DNA of 5,026 bases, taken from an uncultured Lachnospiraceae bacterium. Its GTDB lineage: Bacteria > Bacillota > Clostridia > Lachnospirales > Lachnospiraceae. The notes under the pieces are model-generated. The model worked only from the letters and a program-made list of their open reading frames with translations, did not search any database and was not told the origin of the DNA. The stretch is from NCBI GenBank assembly GCA_949935685.1, contig CATLGN010000157.1, forward strand, positions 1 through 5,026. The letters are read 5' to 3'. The translations under genes were made by a program, and so were the position numbers. Positions 1-5,026 of the stretch are shown piece after piece (position 1 is the stretch's first letter; the number at the start of each line of letters is the position of its first letter).

Positions 1-601
1 CTTTCCCCGCCAGAAGCTGCGTTACGATCGTCGGTATCACGGCGCGCGCCGACTGTCTGGGGCCGAATGTATTAAACGGCCGCACGATTGTCACCGGCAG
101 ATGAAAACTCCGGTAAAAGCTTTCCGCCAGCCTGTCCGCGCCGATCTTTGTCGCGGAATACGGCGACTGTCCCTGATACGGATGCTTTTCGTCGATCGGC
201 ACATACTGCGCCGTGCCGTATACCTCCGATGTGGACGTAATCAGTACCCGCTCCGGCTCCAGATCGCGCGCCGCCTGCAGCACATTCAGCGTCCCTTTGA
301 TGTTTGTATCCACATACGAGTCCGGCGAATGATAACTGAACGGAATCGCAATCAATGCCGCCAGATGGAATACGCCGTCCACGCCTTTCATTGCCTCCCG
401 CACGCCGTTGGGATCCCGGATGTCTCCCTGAAAAATTTCAATTTCCCGCAGGGTCTCCTGAGGGAAAGTGTCCAGCCACCCCCATGTATTAAATGAATTA
501 TAATACGTAAATGCTTTGACGTCATATCCTTTCCGCATCAGATGTTCCACCAGATGACTGCCGATAAAGCCGTCCGCACCCGTTACCAAAACTTTTTTCA
601 T
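1..601 (-). CDS. legB: LegB-like NAD-dependent nucleotide-sugar 4,6-dehydratase (N-terminal 200 residues, 3' end beyond the window)
   Basis: Extended short-chain dehydrogenase/reductase that probably acts in the cytoplasm on a UDP- or GDP-linked N-acetylhexosamine. It would oxidise C4 and remove water across C5-C6 to give a 4-keto-6-deoxy sugar, the first step toward legionaminic-acid or bacillosamine-type sugars. Seen in the sequence: the Rossmann NAD motif TGADGFIGSH at residues 7-16 (GxxGxxG at 8-14), HLAALIAIPFSYHSPD around 79-94, TSTSEVYGT at 122-130 with the Ser/Thr and Glu typical of dehydratases, the catalytic YxxxK at Y148/K152, and RPFNTFGPRQSARA at 174-187. The run YYNSFNTWGWLD near residues 33-44 is what I associate with LegB rather than with UDP-glucose 4-epimerase or RmlB. 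The start is an ATG overlapping the TGA of the upstream gene (ATGA), with AGAGGTG four bases upstream. Family members are usually about 320-340 residues, so roughly 40% is missing. The sugar nucleotide specificity, and hence the gene symbol, is inferred. Confidence 0.85.
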   Translation of the reverse strand, partial: MKKVLVTGADGFIGSHLVEHLMRKGYDVKAFTYYNSFNTWGWLDTFPQETLREIEIFQGDIRDPNGVREAMKGVDGVFHLAALIAIPFSYHSPDSYVDTNIKGTLNVLQAARDLEPERVLITSTSEVYGTAQYVPIDEKHPYQGQSPYSATKIGADRLAESFYRSFHLPVTIVRPFNTFGPRQSARAVIPTIVTQLLAGK

Positions 602-2112
602 ATCGCACCTCTTATTTCTCTGACTGCCAGACTTACAATTTCCCGCCGACTCTTTTCCACCAGTTCCGGCTTCGCCCCTTCGATGGGGGAATACACGCAC
701 AGCGCGCTGTCCGCAAACGCTCTGAAATAATTCCGCACCGCCTGCACGGAAATTTCCCTGCCCTGCAGAATGTCCGCTATGGCCGCCCTGCATTCGTCTT
801 CATTGCCCACCTGATAGATGCCAGGGCCATGCTCAAACCCGCCATGTCCGAACACAAAGACCGGTTTGCCATTGGCAATGGCTTCGATGGAAACCGTTCC
901 CGCCGGCGTCGCCGCCGCCACACAGTCCGCCAGCAAATCCACCGAATCCACATCGCTGCTGACAAGCGTTACATTTTCTGTGTCCCGCAAATCGCGATAA
1001 AAATTTTTCATACGATAGGGCTGCACAAAATGCTCTTTTACATACAGCCTGATACCATATTCCTTCAAAACGGGAGCCAGAAGCTGTACACACAGCTCCT
1101 GTTCCACAAACACGCCCGCCTGCGGCAATGTCGTGGCCTCCGGCTGCAGATGGAGCAGAAACAACACATAGTTTTCCCGTTTCCTGTCCGGCACCACAGC
1201 CATCTTTTCATAATCTGCTATCGTATCGCAGGCTTTCAGCTTATGGCGCACCTTTCGGATATGATAGGCGTCCTTTTTCATCCACTGCAGGTTTTTCCGC
1301 AACGGCGCGGCGCTGCCGCCGCGCAGGGAATCCAGTATCCCGTGTTTGATGCGGGAAAGTTGCCGTTTCGCAATTTTGTCCCGCATGACATATCCCATAA
1401 TCTGACGTTTTTCTTTCCGCGCATGTTCCTTTTTGCTTCCCGAGCCGAGCATAACCTGCATTTTCTTCTGCTTGTTTTCCCGCAGCAGCGCCTGATAATA
1501 TTCCTCCACATCCGCCGGCAGTTCCACCGGATCCGTATTGTCACGCTGCCTGACATACGCGCTGTCGAGCCGTTCATAAAGCCGATACAGATCGTTTCCG
1601 ACAAAACACCAGTGCAGCAGGTGGGTCGGCGCCACAATGCACATGGGAATTTTCTTCGCCTTTGTCAACGCATAGATCACATAATCATGCGTATGATGCG
1701 GAATGCCGGTCAGAAACACAAAATTTATGGCATTGCGCTCGAACACGTCGTTCCAGAAGCGCAGATGGTGCAGGTAAAACCGTTTTGCCTCATCATACGT
1801 AAAAATATCAAAATCCGTTATGCGGCAGAGCATTTTGACCGCCGTCGGTTCATAAGGCTCCATGGCCGTCAGCAGTTCCCGGGAAAGCGGGCGCAGCGTA
1901 TTCATGTCCATGCAGTATTCATATCTGGCATTGGCGCACATATCATAGTCGATTTTTTCATATTTTTCCGGGTCGTATGTGTCGTTCCCGTCATTGTCCC
2001 GGCTCGTGAGCACACACCGCCGGAAATGCACCGCCTGATCGATTTCTTTCAGAATCGACGCCTGATAGCCGTTCACCGAATCATAACCCTGAAAAAATAA
2101 ATTAATGTCCAT
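598..2112 (-). CDS. Capsule-polysaccharide-synthesis family (KpsS/LipB-like) putative glycosyltransferase, 504 residues
   Basis: Probably a cytoplasmic glycosyltransferase. The C-terminal third (about residues 312-470) resembles the Capsule_synth family, which includes the Kdo transferases KpsS/KpsC and LipB. Visible landmarks are LLHLQPEATT at 319-328, an acceptor/donor-site-like VKEHF at 358-362, tyrosine/arginine-rich PYRMKNFYRDL at 365-375, and the nucleotide-binding-like stretch from AGTVSIEAIANGKP (404-417) to VFVFG (418-422). The N-terminal half (1-200) has an aromatic-rich FRRCVLTSR/PHHTHDYVIYAL/APTHLLHW fold that I do not recognise as a separate domain. Residues about 211-295 form a very Lys/Arg-rich, probably helical linker. 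No signal peptide or membrane helix is seen. The ATG at 2112 was chosen because AGGAGAG sits five bases upstream and MDINLFFQGYDSVNGY looks like a natural N-terminus; an ATG at 2151 would add 13 residues and lengthen the overlap with the ABC gene. It overlaps that gene by 11 bases and the LegB-like gene by 4, implying translational coupling. Donor and acceptor sugars are unknown. Confidence 0.75.
   Translation of the reverse strand: MDINLFFQGYDSVNGYQASILKEIDQAVHFRRCVLTSRDNDGNDTYDPEKYEKIDYDMCANARYEYCMDMNTLRPLSRELLTAMEPYEPTAVKMLCRITDFDIFTYDEAKRFYLHHLRFWNDVFERNAINFVFLTGIPHHTHDYVIYALTKAKKIPMCIVAPTHLLHWCFVGNDLYRLYERLDSAYVRQRDNTDPVELPADVEEYYQALLRENKQKKMQVMLGSGSKKEHARKEKRQIMGYVMRDKIAKRQLSRIKHGILDSLRGGSAAPLRKNLQWMKKDAYHIRKVRHKLKACDTIADYEKMAVVPDRKRENYVLFLLHLQPEATTLPQAGVFVEQELCVQLLAPVLKEYGIRLYVKEHFVQPYRMKNFYRDLRDTENVTLVSSDVDSVDLLADCVAAATPAGTVSIEAIANGKPVFVFGHGGFEHGPGIYQVGNEDECRAAIADILQGREISVQAVRNYFRAFADSALCVYSPIEGAKPELVEKSRREIVSLAVREIRGAI
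606..612 (-). promoter_or_regulatory. Ribosome-binding site of the LegB-like gene
   Basis: AGAGGTG four bases before the ATG at 601, inside the end of the capsule-type transferase gene. It supports the ATGA-overlap start. Confidence 0.6.
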
Positions 2113-2117
2113 CCTGT

Positions 2118-2124
2118 CTCTCCT
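2118..2124 (-). promoter_or_regulatory. Ribosome-binding site that decides the capsule-type transferase start
   Basis: AGGAGAG five bases before the ATG at 2112, within the last codons of the ABC exporter. It favours this start over the ATG at 2151. Confidence 0.7.
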
Positions 2125-3211
2125 GCACGATTTTGCCGTCCCTGACCGCAAATATCATATCACAGTTTTCGATTGTCTTCAGTCTGTGCGCAATAATCAA
2201 CATCGTCTTTCTGCCGTGGAAATGATTGATCGCTTCCATGATGGCGGCTTCCGTATCGTTGTCCAGCGCCGAAGTCGCCTCATCCAGTATGAGCAGTTCC
2301 GGGTCGTGATACAATGCTCTCGCTATACCGAGACGCTGCCGCTGTCCGCCTGACATGCGAATCCCCCGCTCCCCGATCTCCGTGTCCAGCCCATCCGGCT
2401 GTTCCTTTACAAACGAGGTGAGCTGCGCCTCCTCCAATACTTCCCACACCCGCTGCTCGTCCACCTTCTCCCGCGGAATGCCGAACGCCACATTGGCCCG
2501 TATCGTATCGTCGATCAGATTGATCGACTGCGGAATATAACCGATATTGTGCAGCCACCCGCGGTAATTGGTCAGCACATCCGTACCGTCGCATAATATG
2601 CGCCCCTCCTGCGCATCCAGCAGGCCGAGCATAATATCGACCAGTGTCGTCTTGCCTGCGCCGGATTTCCCCACGATTCCCACCGATTTCCCAATCGGAA
2701 TGCGCATATCCGCATGGTCAAATATTTTTTTGTCCGAATTCGGATACTGATAACTGATCTGCTCGATCGTTATTTCCTCTGTAAAGGGAAGCTTTTTCCC
2801 GTCTCCCCGGTCTGTGGTTTTCGGATTGTATTCCGCTTTGACATTCTGCGGCATTTCCACATTTTCGTATACAAAATCCAGTGTCGGTTTGTAGTATGCG
2901 ATGTTGGCCAGATACGTGCTCATACGGTTCGCACAGGGCATCAGCCGCACGGCCGCCATGGCGAACGCGGTCAACTGCGGCAGCATGCTGGTAACGCTGC
3001 GTCCAAACGCGATCATCACGCCCAGATAGGCCAGTATCCCGCCGATACAGACGGCCTCGATAATCAGCCGCGGCGCGCTGCCGAGCACTTTCTGACTTCT
3101 GGACAGATCATAAAACTTTCTGCCGTTGTTTTCATATTCTTCCAGAAACGACTCCTCTTTGGCAAATATTTTTACATCCTTGATTCCCATAATGGACTGG
3201 ATAATGCTGTT

Positions 3212-3214
3212 CTA
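3212..3214 (-). other. In-frame amber codon within the ABC exporter
   Basis: Reading the minus strand, codons CGG CAG AGC CGC ATG are followed by TAG, then AAC AGC ATT ATC CAG TCC ATT ATG GGA, all in one frame. The codon falls in the cytoplasmic loop between predicted membrane helices 4 and 5, directly before the conserved GIKDVKI stretch. A single C-to-T change from CAG (Gln) would produce it. Complete genes in the window end with TAA or TGA, never TAG. Confidence 0.95.
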
Positions 3215-3862
3215 CATGCGGCTCTGCCGCACCCGCGCCTCCTGTCCGATACGCCCCATCTTCGGCTTGAACAGCAGCGCGATCAGCGCCGTCACACCGA
3301 ACAGCACAAAGCACATAATGACCATCATCTGAAAATCAATAACCAACAGCACAAGGCCGAGACAGACGGCAATGATAAACTCCGACAGAAACTGGATGCA
3401 TTCCAGCAACAGCGAAAAGACGCCCGTCGTATCGCTGTACACGGTGCGCAGCACATCGGACGTATTGGCGTTCAGATAAAACTCATACGGCTTGTTAAAA
3501 TAAATCCGCAGCAGATCCCGGGAAATCAAAAACTGACTGTTACAGATAAACGTGTGCTGCACATGATACATAAACAACAGATACGCGTTTTTAAATACAA
3601 AAATAAAGATCAACACGGCAATCATAACAATCACAAGCTGTTCCAGACTGTCCAGCCCCAGAATTTTACAAACCTCTGCCACAACTTTGTTTTCGGTAAG
3701 CACATCCGGCTCCACAATCGCCATCACGACAGGCAGAATCATCGACACGCCGAGTGTCTCCAATACGGCGCCGATTACAATCAAAAACAATAAACCGGCC
3801 ACACGCCGTTTTTGTTTCGCGCTCAGCACCACACGCAATTTTCTTATAATGTCCAAATCCAT

Positions 3863-3930
3863 AGTCCGTTTTCTCCCGGGGCCTTATCGTATGCGTACGT
3901 TGCGGCCGTTTCTCTCGTTTTCTGTCGTCT
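3863..3930 (-). promoter_or_regulatory. 68-base gap with the ribosome-binding site of the ABC gene
   Basis: The only non-coding stretch in the window. On the minus strand it contains GGGAG (3877-3873) ten bases before the ABC exporter ATG, a somewhat long spacing. I see no convincing -35/-10 pair and no hairpin followed by a T-run, so transcription probably continues through from the deacetylase-like gene. Confidence 0.5.
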
Positions 3931-4794
3931 TTATTTCTGCCGGCGCCGGCCCCGGCTCCGGGTATGCACCAGACGCGGCAGTCCCAGAATGCGATTGCGC
4001 GTTCTGCGCCTGCTGTCCGCATCCCACGTCTCCTGCAAATATGCCTGCAGCCGTTCGCTGCCCGCCGCATACCGCCGGATCCGGTACAGCAGCAGATTGC
4101 GTCGTTCCTGCATTCTGACTTTCCATGTTTTTTTCGGATACCAGAGCTGATCCAGAATTTCGGAAAAAGGAATCACATGCTGATGATTGGCCTCCAGAAA
4201 ATTTTCCAGTTCTCCGTAGTCCCGCTCGCCCAGATCATTACAATGGATACAGATCGTATCCAGCCCCGGAGAGAGCCGCGGCCTCGCGCTCCTGCTGGGC
4301 ACAAACAGCAGTCCCTTTGTATAATATGGCAGATTGGCATATCCGTCGCTGACACAGGTATATTCCAGTCTGCGCAGCGCTTTCAGCGTATTCCTGTCAT
4401 ACGTATGCCCCGGCGCCATAAATATTGTAGCATTGAGACCGTTTTTTTGCAAAATTTCCCTGCCCTTTTTTAACTTATCGTACTGTGTCTCATATGGCAG
4501 CCCCGCAAATTCGCTCGCCTTTTTCAGACCGAGAAGCCCCGCGTCCTTTGTCTCATACACATGCCGGTATCCGTGCTGCGCGATCAGCCAGCCGCTCCGC
4601 TCCAGAGAAGCCATATACTCCCAGAAATCCTCGTGATATTCTCCCCGCACAAGCGCCGCGTCGCCGTTGTCAGGCACCACGCCGAGCAGCGGTCTGACCT
4701 TATATTTGTCGAAGATCGCCTTGACCCTGTAAAATTTGCTCCAATCCATGTCCGGCGTTATATCGTCAAGCCGGAAAAGACATACGTTAGTCAT
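3931..4794 (-). CDS. Cytosolic polysaccharide-deacetylase-like protein (DUF2334 type), 287 residues
   Basis: Likely a metal-dependent carbohydrate deacetylase or a relative with the NodB-like (beta/alpha) barrel. Visible motifs: RLDDITPD at 8-15 (the Asp pair expected to hold metal and act as base), VVPDNGD at 39-45, the metal-site pair QHGYRH at 73-78 (H74 and H78), FMAPGHTYD at 125-133, and a late ICIHCND at 181-187 whose His could complete the active site. This pattern fits DUF2334-like deacetylases better than classical NodB proteins. The protein begins six residues before the RLDD motif, so there is no signal peptide or membrane anchor and it should act in the cytoplasm, presumably on a precursor sugar or lipid-linked intermediate. 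The C-terminal 60 residues are strongly basic and end in RSRGRRRQK. The ATG overlaps the TAA of the upstream acyltransferase-like gene by 8 bases, with AGGGG nine bases before it. The substrate is unknown and activity is inferred from motifs only. Confidence 0.75.
   Translation of the reverse strand: MTNVCLFRLDDITPDMDWSKFYRVKAIFDKYKVRPLLGVVPDNGDAALVRGEYHEDFWEYMASLERSGWLIAQHGYRHVYETKDAGLLGLKKASEFAGLPYETQYDKLKKGREILQKNGLNATIFMAPGHTYDRNTLKALRRLEYTCVSDGYANLPYYTKGLLFVPSRSARPRLSPGLDTICIHCNDLGERDYGELENFLEANHQHVIPFSEILDQLWYPKKTWKVRMQERRNLLLYRIRRYAAGSERLQAYLQETWDADSRRRTRNRILGLPRLVHTRSRGRRRQK
3939..3961 (-). repeat. GC-rich imperfect hexamer repeat and 12-base palindrome at the end of the deacetylase-like gene
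   Basis: On the minus strand the last codons run CGGAGC, CGGGGC, CGGCGC, CGG, an imperfect six-base repeat encoding alternating Arg and Ser/Gly/Arg. It contains the perfect palindrome GCCGGCGCCGGC at 3939-3950. The RNA could fold (GCCGG against CCGGC), but no T-run follows, so it is not a typical intrinsic terminator. Confidence 0.5.
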
Positions 4795-5026
4795 CCGTTA
4801 AAACCCCTATCAGATTGATAATGCCTTTGACCGCTTCCGCCTTCAGCCCCACCACATCTTCACAGTCATAATAATACAGTTCGTCGCCGCCGAAGGATTC
4901 CTTAAACTCCGTAATGCTTTTCACTTCCTCGCGCAGGCCCGCCCCGCCCCAGTCGTATACGGTCTTTCCCATCTCCTTAAAATACATCATATCCGATTTG
5001 TGCAGATACCGGTTGGCAATGCCCAC
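4787..5026 (-). CDS. FemAB/GNAT-like acyltransferase, C-terminal 79 residues (5' end beyond the window)
   Basis: Only the end of the protein is present; the GTG at the right edge is an ordinary internal codon rather than a credible start. The fragment reads NRYLHKSDMMYFKEMG (residues 5-20), TVYDWGGAG (22-30) and then ITEFKESFGGDELYYYD (38-54). The order His/Asp - YFKExG - YDWGG - FKxSFGG is the pattern I associate with the C-terminal acyltransferase fold shared by FemAB-type aminoacyl transferases and GNAT enzymes encoded in surface-polysaccharide clusters. Such proteins transfer an amino acid or acyl group to an amino sugar or to peptidoglycan. It is followed, with an 8-base overlap, by the deacetylase-like gene, which could supply the free amine such an enzyme would acylate; that link is inference. 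Family assignment rests on a short fragment. Confidence 0.6.
   Translation of the reverse strand: MGIANRYLHKSDMMYFKEMGKTVYDWGGAGLREEVKSITEFKESFGGDELYYYDCEDVVGLKAEAVKGIINLIGVLTDD
4804..4808 (-). promoter_or_regulatory. Ribosome-binding site of the deacetylase-like gene
   Basis: AGGGG nine bases before the ATG at 4794, located inside the end of the acyltransferase-like gene. It is a weak site, consistent with translational coupling through the 8-base overlap. Confidence 0.45.

Larger units (their letters stand above)
2102..3862 (-). pseudogene. PglK/MsbA-like ABC exporter (lipid-linked glycan flippase) interrupted by an in-frame TAG
   Basis: Half-size ABC exporter, transmembrane and ATPase domains fused, predicted to flip a lipid-linked oligosaccharide across the cytoplasmic membrane as PglK does. 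Counting the TAG as one residue, the frame encodes 586 residues, the usual length. The first piece (216 residues, 3862-3212) carries hydrophobic segments near 21-43, 76-97, 149-170 and 172-198, plus NKPYEFYLNANTSDVLRT at 123-140, which is typical of this subfamily. After TAG and seven codons comes GIKDVKIFAKEESF, the cytoplasmic coupling-loop motif, then hydrophobic segments near full-length residues 263-286 and 292-312. The ATPase domain is complete: Walker A GKSGAGKTT (398-406), Q-loop YIPQS, signature MSGGQRQRLGIARAL (503-517), Walker B LLILDEATSALD (523-534) and H-loop IIAHRL. The start ATG has GGGAG ten bases upstream. No ribosome-binding site precedes the ATG at 3190, so independent translation of the second piece looks unlikely. 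I call it a pseudogene on the TAG alone; it may be functional if the codon is an error or is suppressed. Confidence 0.8.

Noticed and set aside
41..50. Palindrome GGCGCGCGCC
   Set aside because: It lies in the coding sequence of the LegB-like gene over the conserved SARA stretch. Codon choice explains it and there is no partner copy.
829..2100. Long plus-strand open frame (423 codons) opposite the capsule-type transferase
   Set aside because: It lies antisense to a protein with recognisable family motifs, its translation is rich in His/Arg/Ile typical of shadow frames, and it shows no domain or convincing ribosome-binding site.
2102..3190. The ATPase piece as an independent ABC gene starting at 3190
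   Set aside because: The ATG lies inside the conserved coupling-loop sequence, no Shine-Dalgarno sequence precedes it, and the upstream codons are in frame and match the family. It is the second part of one gene.
2714..3793. Plus-strand open frame (359 codons) opposite the ABC exporter
   Set aside because: It spans the region of the amber codon but is an antisense shadow: the composition is rich in His, Gln and Asn with no recognisable motif, while the minus strand encodes a clear ABC exporter.
3863..3961. Intrinsic terminator between the deacetylase-like and ABC genes
   Set aside because: GC-rich inverted repeats exist, but they lie inside the coding end and are not followed by a T-run on the minus strand.

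Overview
The window is a fragment of one surface-carbohydrate operon, read entirely on the minus strand. Five genes lie nose to tail, with overlaps or a short gap between them. Base composition looks near 50% GC, Shine-Dalgarno sites are AGGAG/GGGAG-like, and the closest protein resemblances I recognise are to Clostridia-type surface-glycan proteins. Together these suggest a Firmicute, perhaps a Lachnospiraceae-like gut anaerobe. This is inference from sequence character only; there is no rRNA or marker gene.

In transcription order (right to left): (1) 5026-4787, the C-terminal end of a FemAB/GNAT-like acyltransferase; (2) 4794-3931, a cytosolic polysaccharide-deacetylase-like protein of the DUF2334 type, overlapping gene 1 by 8 bases; (3) 3862-2102, a PglK/MsbA-like ABC exporter (predicted lipid-linked glycan flippase), interrupted by one in-frame amber codon at 3214-3212; (4) 2112-598, a long protein with a C-terminal capsule-synthesis (KpsS/LipB-like) glycosyltransferase domain, overlapping gene 3 by 11 bases; (5) 601 to the left edge, the N-terminal 200 residues of a LegB-like NAD-dependent nucleotide-sugar 4,6-dehydratase, overlapping gene 4 through ATGA.

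A reasonable working model has the LegB-like enzyme making an activated deoxy-aminosugar or nonulosonic-acid precursor. The capsule-type transferase would add sugars to a growing glycan, and the deacetylase-like and acyltransferase-like proteins would tailor it. The ABC protein would flip the lipid-linked product across the membrane. The substrates cannot be read from the sequence.

The most notable observation is the TAG that splits an otherwise complete ABC exporter. The reading frame is continuous across it and every nucleotide-binding motif is preserved. It could be a recent nonsense mutation, a sequencing error or a suppressed/recoded codon. No promoter, terminator, RNA gene, mobile element or CRISPR array was seen. 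The only non-coding stretch is the 68 bases at 3863-3930.
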